Shown here: one piece after another, positions 55,721-63,124 of the stretch
Layout: every line of letters begins with the position of its first letter
Numbering within the stretch: the first letter of the stretch is position 1
Assembly: GCF_019511525.1 (NCBI RefSeq)
Contig: NZ_JAEUAT010000002.1
Span: 434,001-498,000, forward strand
Length of the DNA: 64,000 nt
Direction of reading: 5' to 3'
From: Rhizobium cauense
GTDB taxonomy: Bacteria > Pseudomonadota > Alphaproteobacteria > Rhizobiales > Rhizobiaceae
Made by a program: the position numbers and the translations under genes
The notes under the pieces: generated by a model
Databases searched by the model: none
What the model saw: only the letters and a program-made list of their open reading frames with translations
Told to the model about the DNA's origin: nothing

Positions 55721-55927
55721 TCAGGCGACGCGCCGTATCGATCGGCGCGAATGGATCTGCGCCGCCTGCTGGCTGTAGGCGTCGATCTGCTCATCGGTGT
55801 AGCCAAGGTCTTGGAAGTCCTTGCGTGTCAGTCCTTCACCGCGCTCAAGGGCCAGATCAGCCATTTCGTGAGCGATGCTACGGGCTACGACTGCGGGATA
55901 GGTCTGTGTCTGCACGTTGCTCTCCAT
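55721..55927 (-). CDS. First gene of the leftward phage operon (68 aa)
   Basis: The product MESNVQTQTYPAVVARSIAH then EMADLALERGEGLTRKDFQD and LGYTDEQIDAYSQQAAQIHS. GGGAGG lies three bases upstream of the ATG. It resembles short rhizobial phage proteins of unknown role. It follows a leader containing an 11-bp hairpin and the PL promoter. Confidence 0.65.
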   Translation of the reverse strand: MESNVQTQTYPAVVARSIAHEMADLALERGEGLTRKDFQDLGYTDEQIDAYSQQAAQIHSRRSIRRVA

Positions 55928-55940
55928 CGCCTCCCGGTTT

Positions 55941-55975
55941 CGCCGCTGCTCCGGGAGGAGGAGAGAGCAGCGGCG
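55941..55975 (-). ncRNA. Hairpin in the leftward-operon leader with anti-Shine-Dalgarno loop
   Basis: CGCCGCTGCTC and GAGCAGCGGCG form a perfect 11-bp stem. In the leftward RNA the 13-base loop is UCUCCUCCUCCCG, complementary to the GGGAGG ribosome site of the first gene nearby. The leader could fold to sequester that site, or be a nut-like target; untested. Confidence 0.5.
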
Positions 55976-56175
55976 CGCCCCCGTTTAGGCGATCCGGAAC
56001 TGGGAGGAGGAGTGGACCGGATGCGTAAAAAGGTATGCGGATTTAATTCCGCAGTCAATCCGAGTGCGAAAGAAATTACGCAAAGTATGTTCTAAATCTG
56101 AATAGCATGATTAAGGAGCTGACGGTTAAGCATCTGATTCGCTTTGAATTCGCCACTGTTGAGCACGAACGAAAA
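55976..56175. other. Non-coding region between PL leader and repressor terminator
   Basis: This stretch holds the PL/OL elements and A/T-rich DNA. A short plus-strand frame starting at 56107 (MIKELTVKHLIRFEFATVEH) runs through the terminator and is not called as a gene. Confidence 0.45.
56030..56058 (-). promoter_or_regulatory. PL promoter with operator OL
   Basis: On the minus strand TTGACT (-35, 56053-56058), a 17-base spacer, and TACCTT (-10, 56030-56035) form a promoter reading toward the small-gene operon. The spacer holds the operator TGCGGAATTAAATCCGCA (56036-56053), 18 bp and near-palindromic. It matches two operators beside the repressor. Repressor binding would block it directly. 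Confidence 0.78.
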
Positions 56176-56205
56176 GAGGCGCGCCAGACTAGCTTGGCGC
56201 GCCTC
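56176..56205 (-). terminator. Terminator of the repressor gene
   Basis: GAGGCGCGCCA and TGGCGCGCCTC make a perfect 11-bp stem with an eight-base loop; the minus strand continues CTTTTCG. It lies about 30 bases after the repressor stop. Confidence 0.82.
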
Positions 56206-56237
56206 CTATTGGGTTCGTATGGGCGATTGTTTGTCCG

Positions 56238-56915
56238 CTAGACGCCGTAAATTTCGTTCGGCGTAAGGACTTTGTGCATGTGGGCGATGGTCTCGCGCGG
56301 GATATCGATCTCCGCCCTAGGGTTGTGCTTTTGTATGGTAACGAACTCGGTGTTACGTCTCAGGAAGATCCCGATTGTCGCCTCCAGCGCGCCCTCTGCG
56401 CTCAATTGGGACTGGATAACGACGGGGTCGCCAAACCGGGGAGGTTTGTCGGGGTGAACAAAGACCAGATCGCCCGGATGATACTGGGGCACCATCGATT
56501 CGCCTTCAATGTAAAGCGAGTAGATATTCTTGGCATTAATCAAAGTGGGCGGGCGCCTTACGTAGTCGACAGGGTCGGGATACAGCTGGAACGCCCCTCT
56601 GAGGTGTGATCCTGCCGCCGTTCCCATTACCGGGACATCTTTGGGCATTTCATGGCGAAGAGGCATTTCAACATCCGCCGAACGCAATTCTGGTTTAGCA
56701 GGTCGCGTGGTATCGCCGCTTAGCAACCATTGCTCGGTAGTATCAAGTGCTCTTGCGAGGGCCGTCAACGTTTTTCCGCCTGGCATCTGCTCTTCGTTCC
56801 CGAGCAGTTTGCGGACTGCTTCGCGCGAAAGGCCAGCCTTCAGCGAAGTGCTGGAAGGGTTAAGGCCTAGTTCGGCCATGCGCTCTCGAATGCGATCGTG
56901 GATAGTTTCGCTCAT
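56238..56915 (-). CDS. Prophage repressor, HTH plus S24-like domain
   Basis: The 225-residue protein has an N-terminal HTH (STSLKAGLSREAVRKLLGNE, then LTALARALDTTEQWLL) and a C-terminal S24/LexA-like fold with YSLYIEGESMVPQYHPGDLV, where Ser is the expected nucleophile. The usual catalytic Lys (in a V-K-R-L type strand) is not evident; the strand reads ATIGIFLRRNTE. It may therefore not self-cleave. The start at 56915 has no ribosome site and sits seven bases after a TAAAAT -10, suggesting leaderless translation as for lambda cI. A longer start at 56951 is less likely. Confidence 0.85.
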   Translation of the reverse strand: MSETIHDRIRERMAELGLNPSSTSLKAGLSREAVRKLLGNEEQMPGGKTLTALARALDTTEQWLLSGDTTRPAKPELRSADVEMPLRHEMPKDVPVMGTAAGSHLRGAFQLYPDPVDYVRRPPTLINAKNIYSLYIEGESMVPQYHPGDLVFVHPDKPPRFGDPVVIQSQLSAEGALEATIGIFLRRNTEFVTIQKHNPRAEIDIPRETIAHMHKVLTPNEIYGV

Positions 56916-56916
56916 G

Positions 56917-56934
56917 TGCGGAATTTTATCCGCG
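56917..56934 (-). promoter_or_regulatory. Operator overlapping the repressor promoter (PRM-like)
   Basis: TGCGGAATTTTATCCGCG is an 18-bp operator lying directly before the repressor ATG. On the minus strand TGACTT (-35), 16 bases, and TAAAAT (-10) form a promoter whose start would fall at the ATG. Binding here would autoregulate the repressor. Confidence 0.7.
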
Positions 56935-56966
56935 CCTTGTGGAAAAGTCATGCCGAATGAATTCGG

Positions 56967-56995
56967 TTGACAATGCGGAACTGATTCCGCATCCT
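56967..56995 (+). promoter_or_regulatory. PR promoter and operator before the Cro-position gene
   Basis: TTGACA (56967-56972) is followed by the perfect palindrome TGCGGAA-CTGA-TTCCGCA (56974-56991) and a weak -10, CATCCT (56990-56995). The predicted start lies about eight bases later, close to the ATG at 57004, which has no ribosome site. The operator fills the spacer, as at PL. Confidence 0.72.
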
Positions 56996-57003
56996 CCGAC
57001 GCC

Positions 57004-57252
57004 ATGACACTTAGAGAACAACTCATAACGGTCTCCGATATCTTCGCTCAGGCGCGCGGCATTGGTCGCCAGCGCCTCTCAACGATTGTGTTGAACAGGG
57101 GATCTACGCTTGATCGAATTGCCTACGGTGACAGTGATCTCACGACTGGAACGTTCGAAAAGGCGATGCTTTGGTTCTCGAGCAATTGGCCCGACTGCGT
57201 GGACTGGCCCGCGGATATCCCGCGTCCGGCGAGCGCGGAGGAGGCGGCATGA
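57004..57252 (+). CDS. Cro-position early phage protein (82 aa)
   Basis: The product MTLREQLITVSDIFAQARGI then IGRQRLSTIVLNRGSTLDRI, and FEKAMLWFSSNWPDCVDWP. The N-terminal part may be a helix-turn-helix. It is divergent from the repressor and first in the rightward operon, the place of cro. I recall similar proteins in rhizobial prophages without assigned function. Probably leaderless. Confidence 0.7.
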   Translation: MTLREQLITVSDIFAQARGIGRQRLSTIVLNRGSTLDRIAYGDSDLTTGTFEKAMLWFSSNWPDCVDWPADIPRPASAEEAA

Positions 57253-57297
57253 TTTCTTGTTGTTCCCTGCGCGGTGCCGCTGGTCGCCGCGCCACCT

Positions 57298-57332
57298 TGC
57301 ACCGGGCCGGCGGACCTCTGTGGCCCGGTGCA
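57298..57332 (+). terminator. Hairpin after the Cro-position gene (tR1-like)
   Basis: TGCACCGGGCC and GGCCCGGTGCA form a perfect 11-bp stem with a 13-base loop, followed by CTTTCTCTTC. It lies 45 bases after the Cro-position stop and could be an early terminator in the rightward transcript. A 41-codon frame (57249-57374) overlaps it and is not called. Confidence 0.6.
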
Positions 57333-57465
57333 CTTTCTCTTCGACTGTTCGTCCATGCATGCGGGCCTCCGTGATCTGCTGACAAACCACTAATAAGGCG
57401 TGCTGACGCGCCGATCATCGAATCCATTTCCGTTTTTGTTTCCTTGATTTTCGAGGGGAGTAGTC

Positions 57466-57933
57466 GTGCGCACAATTTCCGAGATCGAGATCCGGTCGAT
57501 CAAGTCTGCAACCGAGGCGTCCTACACGTTGGGTGGCGGGGTCACCGCGTTTCCGGACCTAACACGCGTCAACGTTTCAACGCTGTCCAAGTATGCGTCG
57601 TTCAATGACGACCTGAAGGAGAGCGTCATCCCGTGCGACGTGGCAGTCGAGGCTGATCGCCGTGCCAAGAGTCCCGCGATCGTCAGCGCCATGGCGCGGC
57701 TGTTAGGTTACCGGCTCATACCCGACCAGGCGGAACACATCGATGGGCCAATCACCGAACATGACGCGCACCGCGTCCTGTCGGAAAGCATGGATCTCTC
57801 CAAGGCGATCCTGAATGCCTTGCTCGACAACCGCATCGACGCCCTGGAGCGTAAGCAGATCGCACGGGAAGGCCGCGAAGCTCTTCGCGCTATTGAGCAG
57901 GTTCTGGTCAAGCTCGAAGAAGGAGGAGCTTGA
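57466..57933 (+). CDS. Phage early regulatory protein, CII-position (155 aa)
   Basis: The GTG-initiated product MRTISEIEIRSIKSATEASY, then VTRVNVSTLSKYASFNDDL and MARLLGYRLIPDQ, and a helical C-terminus ending QVLVKLEEGGA. The motif STLSKYAS resembles the recognition helix of CII-type phage regulators. The assignment is tentative. The stop overlaps the next start (TGATG). Confidence 0.55.
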   Translation: MRTISEIEIRSIKSATEASYTLGGGVTAFPDLTRVNVSTLSKYASFNDDLKESVIPCDVAVEADRRAKSPAIVSAMARLLGYRLIPDQAEHIDGPITEHDAHRVLSESMDLSKAILNALLDNRIDALERKQIAREGREALRAIEQVLVKLEEGGA

Positions 57934-58145
57934 TGGAACCGGCTCTCGGCCCTAACGGACACGCGCTTCTGCGCCGCATCCGGCTTCTTCGCGATCAGCA
58001 CTTGGCTGCCGACGAGGCAGACCGGTCACTGCTCTTGTCGTTAATCGCGCGCGGCCATGTGCGCCGTTGCGGACCCGCTCACGCGCGACTGACCCTCACC
58101 TCAAAGGGCAACACGCACCTCGACCGAATGATGAGGTGCGAGTGA
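57933..58145 (+). CDS. Small phage protein (70 aa)
   Basis: The product MEPALGPNGHALLRRIRLLR, LLLSLIARGHVRRCGPAHAR and LTLTSKGNTHLDRMM looks like a small winged-helix protein: LTLTSKG is a typical wing. It overlaps both neighbours (TGATG). Confidence 0.55.
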   Translation: MEPALGPNGHALLRRIRLLRDQHLAADEADRSLLLSLIARGHVRRCGPAHARLTLTSKGNTHLDRMMRCE

Positions 58146-58342
58146 TGAACATCCTAGCTCCATCCACTGCTCATCAGCGCATGCAGGCATTTGATAGTCT
58201 GCCGAAGCAACTGCGGCTCGTCATTTCCGGCGCAGCTTTTGCCTACGACCCGCGGGAAATTGCGGAGCGCATTGCCAAGGGCCGTCGTCCAGAAACCATC
58301 CTGCGGGGCATCGTCCGCTATGAGCGGAGGGCTCGCCCATGA
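58145..58342 (+). CDS. Small phage protein (65 aa)
   Basis: The product MNILAPSTAHQRMQAFDSLP, KQLRLVISGAAFAYDPREIA and ERIAKGRRPETILRGIVRYE. It is basic and helical, linked by stop/start overlap to both neighbours. No family recognised. Confidence 0.55.
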   Translation: MNILAPSTAHQRMQAFDSLPKQLRLVISGAAFAYDPREIAERIAKGRRPETILRGIVRYERRARP

Positions 58343-59850
58343 ACGCAAGTGCACATCAGGTCTCGCGCGATCGTCAGAACGATCTGCTGGTCCGAGCAAA
58401 GCGGGATGGGTTCGTTGTCAGCGAAACATCGGCTGAACGACTGTCCTGCATCAAGCTCAACACAAAAGGCTTGCTGTCGCGCGATCCGAAGGCAGCGGAT
58501 AAGTGGTATCCCACTGACAAGGCTGCTACCTCCTTGCCTTCGGAGCCTGAGCCGGCGGCTGCGTTGGTGGAGCGCACCATTACGCGTCGTCGTATCGACA
58601 GCATCGACAGCGCTGATCGGCTTCGCGTCGTCGATCAGGCGGCGGTTGAGGCTCTCAAGCCCTCAATCCGAGAGCATGGACTTAAGACACCAATCACGGT
58701 GCAGGGCAGATCCGGTGATGAGCGGGTGACGCTTTGCGCAGGAAAACACCGCCTGGAGGCGATGCGGCAGCTTGGCGAGGAGTGGATTGACTGCTTCCAT
58801 GAGGATGTAGACGACCTAGATCGAGAGCTTTGGGAGATCGACGAAAATCTTATTCGATCTGAGCTGACGCCTGCCGATCGGGCACTGTTCGTCGCGCGGC
58901 GCAAGGAAATCTATCTTCTAAAGCATCCGGAAACCGCCCATGGCGGCGACAGGTCAAGTCGCCAAGTTGGCGACTTGCAGAACGCTCGACGGTTTAGCGC
59001 GGCGACGGCTGAAGCAACCGGACAAAGCGAACGCGCTATCCAGCGAGATGCATCTCGTGGGGAGCGTATCACGGAAATGGCTTTGCACTTGGTGCGGGGG
59101 ACGCGCTTGAACAGTGGCGCGTTCCTCGATCGGCTGAAGACCGTCGCTGAGGATAAGCAGGTTCTCTATGTTAAAGCAGCCCTCGACGATGAAAAGCGCA
59201 AGGCTGCCGAGGTGAAGGAAAACCGGCGGGCGCTTTCTGAGGTCCGTCATGCTGTTCGCCTTACCCATATGGCGCACGTGACTGCAAACGGCGCGGCGAG
59301 CGCTGGGCAGGTGGCACACAAGTTTCCAGTCATCTATGCCGATCCGCCATGGAAGTTCGGCGTCCATTCGGAAGTGACCGGACGAGAGAAAAGTCCGGAA
59401 AACCATTACCCGACGATGACGACGCACGAGATCTGTGCGCTTTGGGAGCAGATCGGATCTCCGGCCAAGCAGGACTCGGTTCTGTTTCTCTGGGCAACAA
59501 ATCCGATGCTGCCTGATGCGCTGCGTGTCATGGATGCCTGGGACTTCGCCTACGTTCATCATTGGATCTGGGACAAGGAAGTCGCCGGGACGGGCTATTG
59601 GGGCCGTGACCGTCACGAATTGCTTCTGATCGGGAGGCGCGGCAATCCAGTTTCGCCGTTGCCGGGGAGCCAGCCACAGACCGTCCATCGTGAGGCGAAA
59701 GGCCGCCATAGCGCCAAGCCTGCTTTCTTCGCTGAGACGATCGAGCGTCTGTACCCGGATATGCCTCGGCTCGAAATGTTCTGCCGCGAACCTCGGCCAG
59801 GCTGGACGGCTTGGGGCTTTGAGGCGAAGGCGGAAGGCGAGGTGGCTTGA
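58339..59850 (+). CDS. ParB-like/MT-A70 adenine methyltransferase fusion
   Basis: The 503-residue protein joins a ParB-type N-terminal domain (about residues 85-160, with SIREHGLKTPITVQ and LCAGKHRLEAMRQLGEEWID) to a helical linker and a C-terminal MT-A70 domain (residues 330-500). The catalytic DPPW is at 335-338 in VIYADPPWKF, and WIWDKEVAGTGYWGRDRHEL follows. It should methylate adenine N6 in phage or host DNA. Fusions of this kind occur in alphaproteobacterial phages. It is followed by the PP-loop gene with a TGATG overlap. Confidence 0.9.
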   Translation: MNASAHQVSRDRQNDLLVRAKRDGFVVSETSAERLSCIKLNTKGLLSRDPKAADKWYPTDKAATSLPSEPEPAAALVERTITRRRIDSIDSADRLRVVDQAAVEALKPSIREHGLKTPITVQGRSGDERVTLCAGKHRLEAMRQLGEEWIDCFHEDVDDLDRELWEIDENLIRSELTPADRALFVARRKEIYLLKHPETAHGGDRSSRQVGDLQNARRFSAATAEATGQSERAIQRDASRGERITEMALHLVRGTRLNSGAFLDRLKTVAEDKQVLYVKAALDDEKRKAAEVKENRRALSEVRHAVRLTHMAHVTANGAASAGQVAHKFPVIYADPPWKFGVHSEVTGREKSPENHYPTMTTHEICALWEQIGSPAKQDSVLFLWATNPMLPDALRVMDAWDFAYVHHWIWDKEVAGTGYWGRDRHELLLIGRRGNPVSPLPGSQPQTVHREAKGRHSAKPAFFAETIERLYPDMPRLEMFCREPRPGWTAWGFEAKAEGEVA

Positions 59851-60908
59851 TGTTCGCCGTCGCGACTTTGCCATTCCTTGACCTCGCGATTGCTGACGGA
59901 TCTCCGGTCGCGATTGGCGTCTCCGGTGGCAAGGATAGTCAAGCTGCTGCGCTAGCGGCGTTTCGCTATCTCGATCAATGCGGCCACGTTGGGCCTCGTA
60001 TACTTGTTCACGCGGATCTCGGCGTAGTCGAGTGGCGGGACAGCCTGCGTATATGCGAAGAGCTTGCTGCGCATCTTGGTTGCGAGCTTCTGGTCGTGAG
60101 GCGGAAGGCCGGAGACCTGATGGATCGGTGGGAAGCACGTTGGCGCTCAAGCATCGATCGGTACGCCGCTCTTGAAACAGTTACCTTAGTTCCGTGCTGG
60201 TCAACTCCGCGGATGAGGTTCTGCACGTCGGAACTGAAAACGCACGTCATCCAGGCGGAACTCAGGCGGCGATACAAAGGTCAGACCGTGATCAATGCGA
60301 CCGGTGTTCGTCGTGAGGAAAGCGCGGCCAGATCAAAGGCGACAGTTGCTGACCAAGGTACCGTCAACGATAATTTCATCAACTGGCGGCCCATCGTGGA
60401 TTGGACCGTGCAAGAGGTATTCAGCGCGATCGATACGAGCGGGCTGGCGCCGCATCCTGCTTACCGTGACGGCGGCATGAGCCGGGTGTCTTGCATGTTC
60501 TGCATCATGTCGAACATTGCGGATTTGACGGCTGCTGCGGCTCAGCCGGAGAGCCATGAGCTTTACCGTAGGATGGTTGAGCTTGAGTGCGAGAGCAGCT
60601 TCGCGTTCCAAGGCTCCCGATGGCTTGGCGATGTGGCGCCGCAGCTCCTGACGGGAAATCTCCGTGACCGCCTCTTGGTGGCAAAATCCACCGCTCTTTG
60701 GCGCACGCAGGCAGAAGCGCGGATCACTGACGGCATGCTGTACGTCAAGGGATGGCCCACGCGCATGCTGACGGACGCCGAGGCGGACATCCTTGCCAGC
60801 GTAAGATCAGAGATCGGCGCGCTGTTCGGTATTGAATGTGCTTGCCTTGATCGTGAGAGCATCCACGAGCGCTACGCGGAGCTAATGCGCCATCGGGAGG
60901 CAGCATGA
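59850..60908 (+). CDS. PAPS reductase/DndC-like PP-loop protein
   Basis: The 352-residue protein has the ATP-pyrophosphatase loop GVSGGKDS (residues 23-30), the second motif GVRREES (152-158), and Cys residues C125, C215 and C218 in RFCTSE and HPAYRDGGMSRVSCMFC, likely iron-sulfur ligands. It resembles DndC/PAPS-reductase-like phage enzymes. No other dnd genes are present, so DNA phosphorothioation is not established. Translational overlap with the methyltransferase suggests joint action on DNA or a nucleotide. Confidence 0.86.
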   Translation: MFAVATLPFLDLAIADGSPVAIGVSGGKDSQAAALAAFRYLDQCGHVGPRILVHADLGVVEWRDSLRICEELAAHLGCELLVVRRKAGDLMDRWEARWRSSIDRYAALETVTLVPCWSTPRMRFCTSELKTHVIQAELRRRYKGQTVINATGVRREESAARSKATVADQGTVNDNFINWRPIVDWTVQEVFSAIDTSGLAPHPAYRDGGMSRVSCMFCIMSNIADLTAAAAQPESHELYRRMVELECESSFAFQGSRWLGDVAPQLLTGNLRDRLLVAKSTALWRTQAEARITDGMLYVKGWPTRMLTDAEADILASVRSEIGALFGIECACLDRESIHERYAELMRHREAA

Positions 60909-61204
60909 CGGCGATGCTACCTCTCGTAGATATCCTTGCTGATGCCGCGACACATGCGGAGCGGGCAGATTGGCTGTTTCGCTGCCCTTACTGGGTCATT
61001 CATCGCGAACATATGAACATCCGGCGTATCCTACAGCTATCAGGGCTCCTGGAAGGTGTTGCCTATCTCGATGCGATGCTTTCGCTCACCAGTGCGCGGC
61101 GACTGCCGGATGGATCAATTCCTCAAACCATCGTCTTGCCGGTGCATATCGCCGCGCACGACCTCAGAGAAGCGGCGCGGGCTGGCGCCTCGGGGGCAGA
61201 ATGA
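60905..61204 (+). CDS. Phage hypothetical protein (99 aa)
   Basis: The product MTAMLPLVDILADAATHAER, WLFRCPYWVIHREHMNIRR and LLEGVAYLDAMLSLTSARR. It looks soluble and helical. It overlaps the PP-loop gene and the replication gene by four bases each. No family recognised. Confidence 0.6.
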   Translation: MTAMLPLVDILADAATHAERADWLFRCPYWVIHREHMNIRRILQLSGLLEGVAYLDAMLSLTSARRLPDGSIPQTIVLPVHIAAHDLREAARAGASGAE

Positions 61205-62448
61205 GCAATCCACGGTTCTCCATAATCCCGGCGTGGATTGTCACTGACGGCAGACTGAAAGGAAGCGACCTGAAGGTGCTTTGCCTATTGGGGACGCATA
61301 CGAACAAGGAGGGCTGGTGCCGCCGCAGCCAGGTTAAGATGGCCGAGCAGCTTGGCTGTGGTCGTTCAACGGTGCAGGACTCGCTCAACCGGCTTGCAGA
61401 TATAGGTGCCGTTGAAAAGCGGAAGGTCGAGAGCGTCGACGGCCGCGACAGCGCTCATTGGTATCGCGTCATCCTTGACCGTGCGCTCTCTAGCAATGCG
61501 TTTAGCGCATGGGAAGCCGACGACGAAAAGGAATTCGGTCCTATTTCCGGGGCGTCTGCGGTGGCACCCCCTGCCGGTATACCGGCACCCCCTGCCGGGC
61601 CTGAGGCGGCACCCCCTGCCGGATCTGGACCGGCACCTATTAACGACAGTTCTCTAACTTCCAATCTTAACGAAGAAGAGAGAGAGCGCGATCGCAATGA
61701 TGAAGGGGAAGAAAATCCCAAGGCGCTGGAAAAGCGATTCCGCAAATGGTGGTCGACATGGCCAACCTATGCGACCGACACGGAAACCACGACGCGCCGA
61801 GCCTGGTTGGATCTGACGGCGGAACAGCGGAAGACTTGCGAGTATCGGACTGCGGAGTATCTGGCCGCAGCCAAGGCTTCTGGTCGCAAGTTTTCGAAAG
61901 CAGCGGCGACGTACCTCTCAGAGCGGGCTTGGGAGCGATTGGGCGAAAGGACAGGATCTGCAGCGCAAGCCAGCTCGCCCGAGCCGTACACGGCATATTC
62001 TCGGGCAGGTCGTGCGCTGTTGCTGGCGGAGCTGTTGAAGCCAGAGCGCCACCTCACGCTCAATCCGATCGAACAGAAGATCATCGAGGACAAACCAGAG
62101 AAGCGCGACCTGATCTGGCGCGACAAGCGGGAAAAGCAGGGTTGGCCAGAGGCATCGAAGCTGATCGAAACGACGCAGCAGCGCAGGCGGTTCAACGTTC
62201 CTGCGCGCATCGTGGCGATCGGACAGAGCTTCGACAAGGTGAAGGTCGGTGGTGATGTCTGGCAAGCATGGCAGCGTCTGCACCATCGTCGCTGCTGGCC
62301 GTGGCTGGCTGCTCCTGAAGGTTTGGAATGGATGCAGTTCCCACGCCTGCCAGATGGGATCGAGGATCTCGATGAAGCGTGTGACATGGCTTTGGGCGAA
62401 TTTGATGCGGCACTGAGAGAGGGCAGGGGCAATGACAATGCAGCGTAA
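61201..62448 (+). CDS. Phage replication initiation protein, HTH N-terminus
   Basis: The 415-residue protein begins SNPRFSIIPAWIVTDGRLKG and has a winged HTH (LKVLCLLGTHTNKEGWCRRS, then MAEQLGCGRSTVQDSLNRLA). A Pro/Ala-rich linker (residues 120-140, APPAG repeats) is encoded by three GGCACCCCCTGCCGG iterons. The C-terminus has WPEASKLIETTQQRRRFNVP and WQRLHHRRCWPWLAAPEG. The layout resembles lambda O-type initiators with the origin inside the gene. The C-terminal part is not a known helicase loader. Confidence 0.78.
   Translation: MSNPRFSIIPAWIVTDGRLKGSDLKVLCLLGTHTNKEGWCRRSQVKMAEQLGCGRSTVQDSLNRLADIGAVEKRKVESVDGRDSAHWYRVILDRALSSNAFSAWEADDEKEFGPISGASAVAPPAGIPAPPAGPEAAPPAGSGPAPINDSSLTSNLNEEERERDRNDEGEENPKALEKRFRKWWSTWPTYATDTETTTRRAWLDLTAEQRKTCEYRTAEYLAAAKASGRKFSKAAATYLSERAWERLGERTGSAAQASSPEPYTAYSRAGRALLLAELLKPERHLTLNPIEQKIIEDKPEKRDLIWRDKREKQGWPEASKLIETTQQRRRFNVPARIVAIGQSFDKVKVGGDVWQAWQRLHHRRCWPWLAAPEGLEWMQFPRLPDGIEDLDEACDMALGEFDAALREGRGNDNAA
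61563..61622 (+). repeat. Three in-gene iterons GGCACCCCCTGCCGG (candidate replication origin)
   Basis: Exact 15-bp copies lie at 61563-61577, 61584-61598 and 61608-61622, spaced 21 and 24 bp, all in frame. A partial copy, CCGGCACCT, follows at 61630. An A/T-richer stretch (ATTAACGACAGTTCTCTAAC) comes next. Lambdoid phages carry iterons inside the O gene in this way. Confidence 0.65.
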
Positions 62449-63124
62449 GATCACCGGAACGAAGATCAATTTTCGGCCGATGATCGAGGCCGAGCTGTCG
62501 CACCTCGAAAAGTTGCGGGCCTACCAGCGTTCGACGAGAGCAAACCGAATCGCCCGAATCGCAGCGGACAGGCTGCGGGCGGCATCCAAGGAAAAATGTG
62601 AAAGGGAGCCGAAAATGGCGAATTGGTACTGCCTGCGTGTCGAAAGTGGCAGAGAGTTCATTGTGGAAAAGTTTCTTCAGGACGCGAATGTCGAGGCGTT
62701 TATGCCTTCGGAAAAGGTCGTTCGCATTCACAAGGGGAGGAAAATCGAGGGATCGCGACCGTTCTTCCCGTCATACATGCTCGTTCGTTTCGTACCTTCG
62801 GGTGAGGCGTTTCATGGTCTGAAGAACGTCAAGCATGTCATCGATATCGTCGGTGGACCGAACGGATATCACATCGTCAGAGATGAGGATGTTGAGCATT
62901 TGAAGGCACTTAGGTCTGAAGCTGATTTGCCACGCGTGGCGACCGACAAGACCATGGCGGACGGTGACAGGGCTGACATCACCTTCGGTCCTTTCGTCGG
63001 GTTCACCTGCACTGTGCTGGCTGTGAAATGGTGCAGGCAGGCCAAGGCGCGCGTGCTGATCGATGTCTCTGGCAAGCCATTTGAGATAGAGAGCATGCCA
63101 CTTGCATTCCTCAAAAAGCTGTGA
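62432..63124 (+). CDS. NusG-like phage transcription factor
   Basis: The frame gives 230 residues. The NusG N-terminal domain begins MANWYCLRVESGREFIVEKF (from Met at 62615) and continues RPFFPSYMLVRFVPS and VGGPNGYHIVRDEDVEHLKA; a KOW-like part follows, with GDRADITFGPFVGFTCTVLA. A strong AGGGAG precedes the inner ATG 62615, so a 169-residue form is possible; the 61-residue basic N-terminal extension is not NusG-like. It may act as an antiterminator for late genes, as RfaH-type paralogues do. It overlaps the replication gene. Confidence 0.78.
   Translation: MTMQRKITGTKINFRPMIEAELSHLEKLRAYQRSTRANRIARIAADRLRAASKEKCEREPKMANWYCLRVESGREFIVEKFLQDANVEAFMPSEKVVRIHKGRKIEGSRPFFPSYMLVRFVPSGEAFHGLKNVKHVIDIVGGPNGYHIVRDEDVEHLKALRSEADLPRVATDKTMADGDRADITFGPFVGFTCTVLAVKWCRQAKARVLIDVSGKPFEIESMPLAFLKKL

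Noticed and set aside
56107..56242. Short plus-strand frame MIKELTVKHLIRFEF
   Set aside because: It crosses the repressor terminator and overlaps the repressor 3' end; no homologous pattern seen.
57249..57374. Small frame overlapping the stop of the Cro-position gene
   Set aside because: It is mostly covered by a perfect 11-bp terminator-like hairpin and the product looks random (Arg/Gly/Cys-rich).
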